Assembly (NCBI GenBank): GCA_046594915.1
Contig: JBKJRC010000014.1
Coordinates: forward strand, 146,653 to 210,652
Direction of reading: 5' to 3'
DNA from: Methylotenera_A sp046594915
Lineage (GTDB): Bacteria; Pseudomonadota; Gammaproteobacteria; Burkholderiales; Methylophilaceae
Length of the DNA: 64,000 nt
The notes below the pieces were generated by a model. That model was not told where the DNA came from and did not search any database. It saw nothing but the letters and a program-made list of their open reading frames with translations. This document shows, in pieces, positions 32,936 to 42,056 of this stretch; within the stretch, counting starts at the first letter, position 1, and every line of letters begins with the position of its first letter. A program made the translations under genes and the position numbers.

Positions 32936-33687
32936 TCAGTGAATCTGAAGCATTCACTTTAGAAGAGGCGCTACCTGTTATTGAGCAGGCTATGTCACCT
33001 AAAACCATCCTTGTGGGTGGACAGGCGATCAATCTCTGGGCTGCCATACTTGATGTAGATATTGCTTCTCCATTCTTAACCAGAGATATCGATTTTATCG
33101 GTTCTCAGGTGGATGCAATCGCAGCAGACGCCAAAATTCTCAGGAATCACACCCTTACACTTGCCACGATGGACGATTCAAGCATAAACTCCGCGACGAT
33201 CGAAGTGGCATTTCCCGCTGAAAACAAAAGTATCATCATCGATTACCTAATCAGAATTCATGGAGTGGACCGCAAAGACATCGATAAATCGGTCATTGAG
33301 ATGGAGGTAGGGACTGTCATGATTAGAGTCATCCACCCTTTCCATCTTATGTGTAGCAAGATTAGCAATCTATCCTTACGGCAGAAACAGGATGCAGCTG
33401 GAATTGCCCAAGCTAATGCCTCAATCGCTATCTTCCGGGCGTTTCTACTTGAATACATGATGCAATCAGAAGCAACTTCTAGATCTATTCTGAATATGAT
33501 CCGCAAAGTTATACACTTTGCAAAAGGCAGTTTTGCTGTCGATGCTTATCATGCATTTAACATCGAGCCATTAAGTGCTATCCCTGTCGCAGAGCTTGCC
33601 GCTACAAAGGAAGGCGCCTTACAGAAATTTGCAAAAATTGGTTTTAACAAAGACATAATACAAGTGGAGAAATTCCGAACAAAATAA
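32932..33687 (+). CDS. Nucleotidyltransferase toxin, AbiEii-like
   Basis: A 251-residue protein with the minimal nucleotidyltransferase signature: GGQAINLW near residues 23-30, then TRDIDFIG near 46-53 carrying the D-x-D metal pair, and a third acidic strand IIIDYLIRIHG. AbiEii/MenA-type enzymes add nucleotides to tRNA or other targets and arrest growth until countered by their partner. It is coupled to the XRE gene. Toxicity is inferred from family and operon structure. Confidence 0.8.
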   Translation: MISESEAFTLEEALPVIEQAMSPKTILVGGQAINLWAAILDVDIASPFLTRDIDFIGSQVDAIAADAKILRNHTLTLATMDDSSINSATIEVAFPAENKSIIIDYLIRIHGVDRKDIDKSVIEMEVGTVMIRVIHPFHLMCSKISNLSLRQKQDAAGIAQANASIAIFRAFLLEYMMQSEATSRSILNMIRKVIHFAKGSFAVDAYHAFNIEPLSAIPVAELAATKEGALQKFAKIGFNKDIIQVEKFRTK

Positions 33688-34390
33688 ATTAGACCAAACA
33701 ATAAGTTTTATAAGTAAATTTCAATTTTTACAATATATTTATCTAGCCAAGTAATGGTTAATGCTTTCTATTTGACTCTATAAAAGATGCAATAATGAGT
33801 ATTATTTGCTTACTAAGAAGTTGTAAATCGTCTTTAATCTATATAAACACTGTAGATATAATTACACAATAAATAAATTGTATGTGGCCAAAATTTTAAG
33901 TTTTTTAGTGAATTTACATAAATTTTCCACCAAATGAGTACTAAACTTATAATTTATAACTTATTTTAAATTACTCAAGTGAAAAAAAGTAAGTAAGAAA
34001 AAAATAAACCTTAAAGTACTAAATGCTCAATTTAAGGATAAAGCATTGATTTTAAAGGAATAATAAAATAAAAAAAGTATGCATATTTAGTATAATGCTT
34101 GCAATTTCGAATCACTCAAATTCTCACCTTAAGTAAATTAGCTTCACTAAAATACTCACCATAGACTATTTTTATAAAGTTAAAATATAAATGAAATATT
34201 TTAACTAATTGATTAATATAGTTTTTATTTTTATTAAAATAGAATATTTGAACGCTAAAGGTTAATCAAGCTGCTTCTCACCATACTGCTAGAAAAGTCT
34301 CACCTTAGAGATTTCTAGATGATAATTCTTTCAAAATTCCGTACTTTCAGGATTTAGTAAACTCAAGGAGTACAAATAGGCAAATGGTAA
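33688..34390. other. Very AT-rich non-coding stretch
   Basis: About 700 bases without a gene. The only structure noticed is a set of inverted copies of the TGAGACTTTT repeat toward the right end. It separates the toxin-antitoxin pair from the HAD fragment and ankyrin gene. Confidence 0.6.
34112..34304 (-). repeat. Inverted copies of the TGAGACTTTT repeat
   Basis: On the minus strand, units related to GTGAGACTTTTAGTGC lie at 34112-34127 and 34144-34159 (32 bases apart), 34266-34281 and 34288-34303. The last (GTGAGACTTTTCTAGC) is the best match. They are in opposite orientation to the array at 20.07-20.33 kb, and each array adjoins a HAD remnant. Confidence 0.65.
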
Positions 34391-34510
34391 GCGATAGATG
34401 ATTTGGCATCTGCTTTTCCTAGAAATCTTATACAACTTGTTGTAAGTGATTCAGCCGTTTGGATTAAAGAAGATGTTCTGGCCGAGTTATTCAGAAAGTT
34501 GGAAATATAG
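34391..34510 (+). pseudogene. C-terminal fragment of a HAD-like phosphatase
   Basis: The plus strand reads W, stop, AIDDLASAFPRNLIQLVV, then a tail ending LAELFRKLEI and a stop at 34510. This matches motif IV and the C-terminal helix of the island's HAD proteins (WLAIDD, LVLTD). Motif I is absent and the leucine codon after Trp has become TAA. It is another dead copy of the HAD family. Confidence 0.65.
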
Positions 34511-34539
34511 ATTGGCTTAAAGAAGCATCATATTCAATT

Positions 34540-35265
34540 TTAAAGCCTATCTCTTTTTATTTTATTACTTCTAGTTGCAGAATCTAATACTACTATTTTA
34601 TCGTTATTGGTAACGCTATCAAGTAGGTCTTGATTATGCAACATAGCAGCATACTTTTCTTTAATTGCATCGCTTTTTGCAGCGCTTAATGTGATATCCC
34701 AATCGTAATCACTTTTTTTTCTGGGGCCAGCGCCAGCTTCTACCAATAAAACAGCCATTTCTTCGTTATCATCACTGATAGCTACTTGCAACGCTGTTAA
34801 ACCTTTTGCATTTCGAAGGTTTACATCTACTCCGCCATCGATTAAAATTTTCGCCAACTGTGGCCTCCCCTTAGCAGAGAATTCGAAATAGCCGCTTTTT
34901 GCCGTAATCATCAAAGGCGTCAAACCTTCTTTATTAATTGCTTGTAAGTTTGCTTTACGCTTAACCATCAACTGTTCTAAAAATCGAATGCTTCTTGTTG
35001 TCGATCGGCCATTACAAAGATAATGTGTAACTGTATTACCAAAATTATCGGCTAAATTGATATCTGCTCCAGCATTTAATAAAAGTTTTGCTGGATCAAA
35101 TTTGGCACTTATACCACTATGAATAAAGGCGGTCCTGCCTTCTTGATCGACTTCATCTACTAATGCGCCAGCCTCAATAAGAGCCTTAACAGCCTCTGCA
35201 TCGCCATTTCGAGACTTAATCATCAGTTCAGTGTCTAGGTGTTTTGCTACAATTTTTTTAGCCAT
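34540..35265 (-). CDS. Ankyrin-repeat protein
   Basis: A 241-residue protein with about five ankyrin units (AVKALIEAGALVDEVDQEGR, AKLLLNAGADINLADNFGN, LAKILIDGGVDVNLRNAKG, MAVLLVEAGAG) and no signal peptide. It is a probable cytoplasmic protein-binding scaffold with unknown partner. The basic C-terminal tail (SNKIKRDRL) is not repeat-like. It lies at the right edge of the mobile region. Confidence 0.8.
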   Translation of the reverse strand: MAKKIVAKHLDTELMIKSRNGDAEAVKALIEAGALVDEVDQEGRTAFIHSGISAKFDPAKLLLNAGADINLADNFGNTVTHYLCNGRSTTRSIRFLEQLMVKRKANLQAINKEGLTPLMITAKSGYFEFSAKGRPQLAKILIDGGVDVNLRNAKGLTALQVAISDDNEEMAVLLVEAGAGPRKKSDYDWDITLSAAKSDAIKEKYAAMLHNQDLLDSVTNNDKIVVLDSATRSNKIKRDRL

Positions 35266-35486
35266 TAAATTATTATAATATAATGCTACGACATATTCAA
35301 TTATGAGTTTTTTGCAATTTTATTGACTAAAATTTAGAATACTTATAGGTGGTTTTTATGAAGTATTTAATGGATATTTATAACCCACTGAGCTTTGAAC
35401 TATTTATTTTAAAAAATTTTAATAATCTTTATGGTAATAATGTTTTCTAGCGGTATTGTTTTAATTAATTATCGAAGAATCAATAA

Positions 35487-35819
35487 TTACGTATATTTTG
35501 GGCCAAACATTATGATCATCATACCCACTAACGCAAATGTTACGCCCAGCAAATCCCACGCAGTGGGCTTAATACCATCGACAAACCATAACCAAAAAAT
35601 TGCTACCGAAATGTAAACCCCGCCATAAGCAGCGTAAACTCTACCTGTTGCAGCGGGATGTAGTGTTAGCAACCAAGCAAATAGCCCTAATGAAATAGCA
35701 GCAGGTAGTATCAACCACACACTTTTATTCTGATTAAGCCACAAATAGGCTAAATAACAGCCAACTATTTCCGCAACTGCGGTAGTTAAAAATAACGCTA
35801 TGGTTTTTAACTCAAACAC
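35487..35819 (-). CDS. ynfA: YnfA/UPF0060 small membrane protein
   Basis: A 110-residue protein with four predicted membrane segments and the family's conserved pieces: AEIVGCYLAYLWL near residues 16-28, GRVYAAYGGVYI near 59-70 and DGIKPTAWDLLG near 81-92. The family is related to small multidrug-resistance transporters; its substrate is not known. It lies beside the Zn/Cd ATPase on the same strand, which fits a stress or metal context. Confidence 0.88.
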   Translation of the reverse strand: MFELKTIALFLTTAVAEIVGCYLAYLWLNQNKSVWLILPAAISLGLFAWLLTLHPAATGRVYAAYGGVYISVAIFWLWFVDGIKPTAWDLLGVTFALVGMMIIMFGPKYT

Positions 35820-35892
35820 GTTTTATTTCCCTCTGATTATTTTTGCTTTTTCTGCCTTTTAATTGAGACAAGACTTAACTAGTAGCCCAATC

Positions 35893-38313
35893 CTATGACT
35901 GCTTACGTAGCAAACGCAAACCATTAAATACCACAATTAAGCTTGCACCCATATCCGCGAACACCGCCATCCAAAGCGTGGCTGTGCCCATAAAAGCGAG
36001 CACTAAAAAAACAGCTTTTATGCTTAAAGCAATAAAGATGTTTTGTTTTAGAATGCCAGCAGCTTTATGACTTAATCGAATAAATTGCGGAATTTTCCTT
36101 AAATCGTCATCCATTAAAGCAACATCTGCTGTTTCAAGCGCGGTATCTGTTCCAGCTGCACCCATTGCAAAGCCAATGCTAGATTTAGCCAGTGCTGGGG
36201 CATCATTGATACCGTCACCAACCATCCCCACGGTGCCGTATTTGATCAATTCTTCGTTAATGACAGTCAATTTATCTTCAGGTAACAAACCACCTCGGGC
36301 ATCATCGATGCCTACATTTTTCGCAATGGCTTGTGCAGTAAGATTATTATCACCAGTCAGCATTAAAGTACGAATGCCTAACGCATGCAATTCAATAATC
36401 GCTTGACGACTTGTTTCACGAACAGTGTCTGCTACAGCAATCACTGCAAGGGGTGTTGTCTCGCTGCAAATCACAATAACGGTTTTACCTTCGGCTTCTA
36501 GCTTATTTAGGGCAGCTTCGGTTTCAGAATTGCAAATCCGTAATTCTTCAACAAGACGATGATTGCCTAAATAAAAATATTGACCATCAATTCTGCCTTT
36601 AACACCTCGCCCTGTAATGGCTTCAAAATCGGTGACTTCAGCAAGTGCATCGTTATCTGGCAGCCCATTCCAGTATTTAGTGACGGCAGTTGAAACAGGG
36701 TGATCAGAGCGATCTGATAACGTTGCAGCTAATGCTAAAGCAGCCTTTTGCTCACCTTTTAAAACTACGACATCAGTGACAACTGGCTTGCCTTCAGTAA
36801 TCGTACCTGTTTTATCCAAGGCCAAAGATTTTAGCTTACGGCCTTCTTCAAGATAAACACCACCTTTAATCAGAATTCCTGCTTTAGCCGCTGCAGCCAA
36901 TCCGCTCACAACGGTCACTGGTGTTGAGACAACCAATGCGCATGGACAGGCAATTACCAGCAATACGAGCGCTTTATAAATCCATGGCATCCATGCTAGG
37001 CCTAACAAAAGAGGCGGCACAATTGCAATGCCTAAGGCGACAATAAACACAATAGGTGTGTACACTTTTGCAAAGCTATCAACAAATCGTTGTGTCGGGG
37101 CACGGCTACCTTGAGCATCTTCTACTGCACGAATAATGCGCGATAATGTTGAATCGCTTTGAAGAGCTGTGATGCGATATTCAAAAGAACCTGTTTCATT
37201 GATAGTGCCTGCGAAGACCTTATCCCCTAGAGATTTAGCAACTGGTATGCTCTCTCCGGTAATTGGCGCTTGATTGACTGAAGACTGCCCATTTGTTAAT
37301 TCCCCATCTATCGCAATTCGTTCCCCTGGGGATACACGGGCAATCATGCCAATCGTAATTGATTCGGCTTTTATTTCTTTCCAAGTACCGTCAGCCTGTA
37401 ACACGTTTGCCTTATCAGGCGTCATTTCCATCAGGCCACGGATTGCGTTACGTGCACGATCTAAGGACAAAGCTTCAATCATCTCAGCAAGGGTAAAGAG
37501 CACCATGACCATCGCAGCCTCTGGCCACTGTCCAATTAATACTGCGCCCGTCACTGCAATTGACATCAACGCATTGATATTCAAATTAAAGTTCTTGAGG
37601 GCAATCCAGCCTTTTTTATACGTACTTGTACCACTCACTGCAATAGCAAAAATTGCTAACATGATTACTGGCCAAGATTTCTCAGAACCGCCATTCCACA
37701 CTATTACCTCGGCGAGAATGGCTGCAATAACGCCAAGGCCTAATAACCACCATTTTTTTTGTGAATTTGGACTGGGCTTACTATCTGATTGCACGTTAAT
37801 CGCTGTAGCAGCCAATGGAATTGCGTGCATATCAATATCAATTAATGCTTGCTGGATTGCATCCGATTTATCCAACGTATGAGTAACCGTCAGCTTACGT
37901 TGCATTAGATTAAAATCGAGCGAAGTTACGCCCTCCATCGTTGATAACTTATTCCGGATTAACGCTTCCTCGGTCGGACAGTCCATATTATCGATGATAA
38001 AAATGGCTTGTGAACCTTCAGAGAGTGGGCTAGGAGCCTTTTCTACTACTGGGTCCATATCAAGTGCTGCAACCGCTGCAATTATCGATTCAGGGTCTTG
38101 TAAATCATGATGTACAGTAAGTTTTCGTTGAAGTAAATTAAAACTCAGACTTTCTACACCCTTCATGCCTTCTAACTTTTTGCGTATTAAGGACTCCTCT
38201 GTCGGACAATCCATTTTTTCAATACGAAGAACTAAAGTATTGAAGAGCCCTTTGGTCGAAGAGTCAGTCTTCGAAGGTATATCAGATTGTTGATTTCCAT
38301 TCATGACGTTCAA
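35893..38313 (-). CDS. Zn/Cd/Pb-exporting P1B-type ATPase with two HMA domains
   Basis: An 806-residue CadA/ZntA-like pump. Two N-terminal metal-binding domains carry MDCPTEE (residues about 34-40 and 110-116), the acidic HMA variant associated with Zn/Cd/Pb. The membrane CPC motif (IACPCALVVSTP) is near 450-461, the phosphorylation site LDKTGTITEG near 495-504, HP in RSDHPVSTA and GDGINDAPALA in the hinge. It exports divalent metals from the cytosol using ATP. No MerR regulator gene is adjacent. Confidence 0.93.
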   Translation of the reverse strand: MNVMNGNQQSDIPSKTDSSTKGLFNTLVLRIEKMDCPTEESLIRKKLEGMKGVESLSFNLLQRKLTVHHDLQDPESIIAAVAALDMDPVVEKAPSPLSEGSQAIFIIDNMDCPTEEALIRNKLSTMEGVTSLDFNLMQRKLTVTHTLDKSDAIQQALIDIDMHAIPLAATAINVQSDSKPSPNSQKKWWLLGLGVIAAILAEVIVWNGGSEKSWPVIMLAIFAIAVSGTSTYKKGWIALKNFNLNINALMSIAVTGAVLIGQWPEAAMVMVLFTLAEMIEALSLDRARNAIRGLMEMTPDKANVLQADGTWKEIKAESITIGMIARVSPGERIAIDGELTNGQSSVNQAPITGESIPVAKSLGDKVFAGTINETGSFEYRITALQSDSTLSRIIRAVEDAQGSRAPTQRFVDSFAKVYTPIVFIVALGIAIVPPLLLGLAWMPWIYKALVLLVIACPCALVVSTPVTVVSGLAAAAKAGILIKGGVYLEEGRKLKSLALDKTGTITEGKPVVTDVVVLKGEQKAALALAATLSDRSDHPVSTAVTKYWNGLPDNDALAEVTDFEAITGRGVKGRIDGQYFYLGNHRLVEELRICNSETEAALNKLEAEGKTVIVICSETTPLAVIAVADTVRETSRQAIIELHALGIRTLMLTGDNNLTAQAIAKNVGIDDARGGLLPEDKLTVINEELIKYGTVGMVGDGINDAPALAKSSIGFAMGAAGTDTALETADVALMDDDLRKIPQFIRLSHKAAGILKQNIFIALSIKAVFLVLAFMGTATLWMAVFADMGASLIVVFNGLRLLRKQS

Positions 38314-38677
38314 TTAAATCCTATAAAAATTACAAACATATTTTAATTTCTACTAAGCTAAATTAAACCACATATTAAGGGCTGTAATTAATTTTAAGAG
38401 ATGCGCTAGGCTTCACAACTATATTACTTCAATAAATTGAGTAAACAGAGAACAGTAAAGCTAAACAGATCAATAATTCCCGCTAGATAAATTTTAATAC
38501 TCTATATAGTAATTTACGCCTTAAAACTTTATCAAGTTTCAGATAAACGATTCCAAACAAATAAAAAGATTAACCAATTTTTTTTTGATGAAAAATTACT
38601 AATAAACACAATTCTTTATTGCTAATCATTCTCATTTAGATTAACATCTTACAATCTTTTAACCTTCGGTATTTTAT
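38314..38677. other. Divergent intergenic region with iron-control site
   Basis: About 360 AT-rich bases separate the divergent P-type ATPase and siderophore receptor. Apart from the Fur-like box near the receptor I see no gene or repeat. Confidence 0.6.
38621..38639 (+). promoter_or_regulatory. Fur-like box of the siderophore receptor
   Basis: GCTAATCATTCTCATTTAG resembles the 19-bp Fur consensus built from GATAAT/ATTATC hexamers (AATCATTCTCATT core). It lies about 40 bases ahead of the receptor start, where iron-loaded Fur would block transcription. Confidence 0.6.
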
Positions 38678-40894
38678 ATGTCTATTTTAATTTCTAATAA
38701 CATCGATAATAAGCAACTGGGATCTACACATATTGTGCACAAATTATCCATAGTAAAACTTGCAGTGCGCAGTGTGCTCCTTGGATCAAGTCTAGCATTT
38801 TTAAGTCCTACAGTTGCCATGGCAGAGGTGTCTGTAGACCCAGAAATAGTTCTAGAAGAGGTTAATATCGTAGCACCTGCAATGAAAGACGACAGCCCTA
38901 AGGGATATAACGCTCAAAGAAGTAATACCGCTACCAAAACCGATACTAAATTAAACGATGTGCCGCAAGCAATTTCAGTAGTTACAAAAGATCAGATTCA
39001 AGATCAATCTATACAGAGCATGACGGAAGCTGTGCGCTATGTACCAGGGGTAACAGCCATTCAAGGAGAAGGTAACCGTGATGCAATTGTATTTAGAGGC
39101 AATGCGACTACTGGTGATTTTTTTGTGGATGGCACACGTGATGATGTACAAACTTATCGCGATTTATATAATACAGATCGAATTGAGGTTCTCAAAGGCC
39201 CTAGCGGCATGATATTCGGACGTGGTGGTGCAGGCGGTGTAATCAATCGCGTGTCAAAAGAGGCAGGATGGCTCCCAATTAGTCAGTTTATAGGCACCTA
39301 CGGCGCATATGATCAAAAACGAGTATCAGGAGATTATGGGCAAGCCATTAATGATGAGATCGCTTTTCGTATCAATGCTGTCTATGAGGATTCAGGGTCA
39401 TTCCGCGACGGTGTTAACCTAGAACGTTATGGTGTAACTCCTACATTCACAATTAAACCAGATGAGAATTCCAAAATTGTATTGGGTATGGAATACTTTA
39501 AAGACAAACGTGTTACTGATAGAGGTGTGCCATCAGTCAATGGGGCAAACAACTCAACCTTAAAAAATCGCCCTTTCAAAATTGGAAATGAAGATACGTT
39601 TTTCGGTAATGCCGATTTAAGCCCAACAGAAACAGAAACTGTGGCATTTAATGCCATGTTTGAAGAGGCTTTTGAAAACGGTATTAGCCTGAAAAACCGA
39701 ACGCGTTTTGCTAGCTACGATAAATACTATGCTAATGTTTTTGCCAGGGGTCCTGTAAGAAACAATGGAACACTTCAACTTGGCGCTTATCGTGATGATA
39801 CCAGGCGAGATAACATCATTAATCAAACCGATATTAGCTATTCCCTTAAAACAGGTAATCTTGAACATAAATTACTAGCTGGCGCAGAGTTTTCAGTTCA
39901 AGACACTGCAAATAAACGTTTAACTCCACCAGGTGGTGAAAATCTTGCAGGATCTGTTCCTAGCTCAAATCCGACAAGAACGGGCGTAATATTTAATACC
40001 CTATCACGCAAGCAAAGAAGTGATGTAACAGTTGCTGCCTTCTACTTACAGGATCAAATTATTTTATCACCTAAATGGCAAGCAATAATTGGTTTACGTA
40101 ACGATAATTTTGATACCGATTACACTAATGAATTAACCAACACTAATTTAAACGTTAGCGATAATCTATTATCGCCGCGTGCTGGTCTAATTTATAAACC
40201 AGTAGAACCAGTTTCAATATATGCAAATTACAGTGTGTCATATGTACCGCGTGCTGGCGATCAGTTAATTTCGTTAGATGTGAACAATGCATCTTTCAAT
40301 CCTGAAAAATTCATTAATTATGAAGTTGGTGCAAAATGGGATTTAAATCCTAATTTAAATGTTACAGCAGCTGTCTATAAACTTGAGCGTCAAAACGTTG
40401 CTGTTAATGATCCCAATATCCCTGGCCAATCTATTTTGGTAGATGGACAAGAAACTAAAGGTGTGGAATTAAGCATTGCGGGCAATATCACTGATAAGTG
40501 GAGTGTTTTTGGCGGTTACGCTTTTCAGGATGGTGAATTAACAAAGGATCAATCATCAACCATCCTTAAAGGTGCTGATTTGGCTCAAACACCAAGACAC
40601 ACATTTTCATTGTGGAACCGATACGATTTCAATGATATGTGGGGCGCAGCAATCGGTGTTGTTAGCCGGTCAGACATGTATGCTGCATTGCCCACCACAA
40701 CAACCAGCACAATTTTACCTGGCTATACACGTTTAGATGCTGCAGTGTTTGCAAAACTAAATAAAAAGACCCGCTTACAAGTAAATCTTGAAAACCTTAC
40801 AAACAAAGAATATGCGCTCTATGCACATACCAATAATAACATCAGCCCAGGCTCACCAATTACTGGGCGTGCTACATTAATATATGATTTTTAA
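38678..40894 (+). CDS. TonB-dependent siderophore receptor (FhuE/FcuA-like)
   Basis: A 738-residue outer-membrane receptor. It has an extended N-terminus with a hydrophobic signal near residues 30-50, a plug domain (LNDVPQAISVVTKDQIQDQS near 94-113, IEVLKGPSGMIFGRGGAGG near 168-186) and a 22-strand barrel ending in aromatic YDF. The plug and the motif RAGLIYKPVEPVSIYANYS are typical of ferric-siderophore receptors. Iron control is likely through the Fur-like box upstream. The ligand cannot be read from sequence. No siderophore synthesis genes are in the window. Confidence 0.92.
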   Translation: MSILISNNIDNKQLGSTHIVHKLSIVKLAVRSVLLGSSLAFLSPTVAMAEVSVDPEIVLEEVNIVAPAMKDDSPKGYNAQRSNTATKTDTKLNDVPQAISVVTKDQIQDQSIQSMTEAVRYVPGVTAIQGEGNRDAIVFRGNATTGDFFVDGTRDDVQTYRDLYNTDRIEVLKGPSGMIFGRGGAGGVINRVSKEAGWLPISQFIGTYGAYDQKRVSGDYGQAINDEIAFRINAVYEDSGSFRDGVNLERYGVTPTFTIKPDENSKIVLGMEYFKDKRVTDRGVPSVNGANNSTLKNRPFKIGNEDTFFGNADLSPTETETVAFNAMFEEAFENGISLKNRTRFASYDKYYANVFARGPVRNNGTLQLGAYRDDTRRDNIINQTDISYSLKTGNLEHKLLAGAEFSVQDTANKRLTPPGGENLAGSVPSSNPTRTGVIFNTLSRKQRSDVTVAAFYLQDQIILSPKWQAIIGLRNDNFDTDYTNELTNTNLNVSDNLLSPRAGLIYKPVEPVSIYANYSVSYVPRAGDQLISLDVNNASFNPEKFINYEVGAKWDLNPNLNVTAAVYKLERQNVAVNDPNIPGQSILVDGQETKGVELSIAGNITDKWSVFGGYAFQDGELTKDQSSTILKGADLAQTPRHTFSLWNRYDFNDMWGAAIGVVSRSDMYAALPTTTTSTILPGYTRLDAAVFAKLNKKTRLQVNLENLTNKEYALYAHTNNNISPGSPITGRATLIYDF

Positions 40895-41060
40895 TTTAAA
40901 GAAATTTGCGGTAAATCTTTATAGAACTAACATCTAAATAGATACTTTATTCTTAGAAGGTGTGGGATATTTATTGAGTTATACCACCGAGGATCCTGTT
41001 TAAATATATGATTTATTTATAAGCAAATAAATCTTATTGCTTGGCAGGATTCACTCACTT

Positions 41061-42056
41061 TCAAAAAAACAAAGCGTAGGAAGCGGTAAAACCACGTGGA
41101 GATTCAGGTTGATCTCCACTTCCACCTGTAAATTCAAATTTAAGTAGTTGGGATGGATTTACACGCAATGTAGCACCAATAAGCCAACGTTCAAAAGATC
41201 CTTCATTAGGACGATTTAAAGACTCAATCCTTGTGATCCAATACCAATCTCCTTTGATGGGAACAGCAGTTTGAATATATGCACCACTTCCTCCATAATT
41301 GCCTTTTGAAGTAATACGTTGAAAAGCCTCTCCACTTATCTCGATATCATTCAAACTGGTAACGAAATCTAATCCCAACATACGATAACTTGCTTTCGAA
41401 ACTCCACTAAAAACATCTTTTTCGCTAAACGAAAGTATCGAAATACCAAAATCGAAGTCCCTTTTTATACTGAGCCTAGCACCTTTAACGTGTTCAAATT
41501 TAAGTTCGTTATTATCCTGTTGTTGATCCTCTAAAAGCTCAGTAAACAGTTTGTATTCTAACGCCACATCTTTAATTGGAAATACACCATGTAATGTAAT
41601 TCCATTTGTGGCTATAGGAAATAACCGGCTGGTAGCTAAAGGCCTTGAATTCGTCCATACTAAAGGAGGCGCTCGTAATAAGTTCCAGCGGCTATTAGGA
41701 GTTAAAAATCGCCCAAATCTGAAATTAATTTTATCGGATACATTAAAATCAAAATAAAGACGTTCTAGATCAATCTTACCTTCCTCTCGATTGAAACCTT
41801 TGTCATCGTTCCATGCAAATGGCCTTTCAATTTCTAATTCACTAAAAAAGCTCAATCTCTCATGATTGTTCCAAGAAATTAAAAGACTGAACTCGTTTAT
41901 TGCTGCTTCGGCTTCTGCATCCCTGTGAAGGACAATTCCCGCACTCGAAAATCCACCAACTGTAAATTGTCTGTTGAACGCCTCATTTTCATCGGCTTCA
42001 ATGGGTTTACTCATAATTAAGAATAAACCAATAATTATTTGAGAATGCTTCATCAA
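41061..42056 (-). CDS. Outer-membrane beta-barrel protein, porin-like
   Basis: A 331-residue protein with a short signal sequence and alternating hydrophobic strands ending in FF, the terminal aromatic typical of outer-membrane barrels. The segment RLYFDFNVSDKINFRFGRFL resembles porin strands. It starts directly after the eptA stop on the same strand, so both are probably co-transcribed. Function beyond a barrel is not evident. It could be a small-molecule porin or an adhesion-type barrel. Confidence 0.65.
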   Translation of the reverse strand: MMKHSQIIIGLFLIMSKPIEADENEAFNRQFTVGGFSSAGIVLHRDAEAEAAINEFSLLISWNNHERLSFFSELEIERPFAWNDDKGFNREEGKIDLERLYFDFNVSDKINFRFGRFLTPNSRWNLLRAPPLVWTNSRPLATSRLFPIATNGITLHGVFPIKDVALEYKLFTELLEDQQQDNNELKFEHVKGARLSIKRDFDFGISILSFSEKDVFSGVSKASYRMLGLDFVTSLNDIEISGEAFQRITSKGNYGGSGAYIQTAVPIKGDWYWITRIESLNRPNEGSFERWLIGATLRVNPSQLLKFEFTGGSGDQPESPRGFTASYALFF

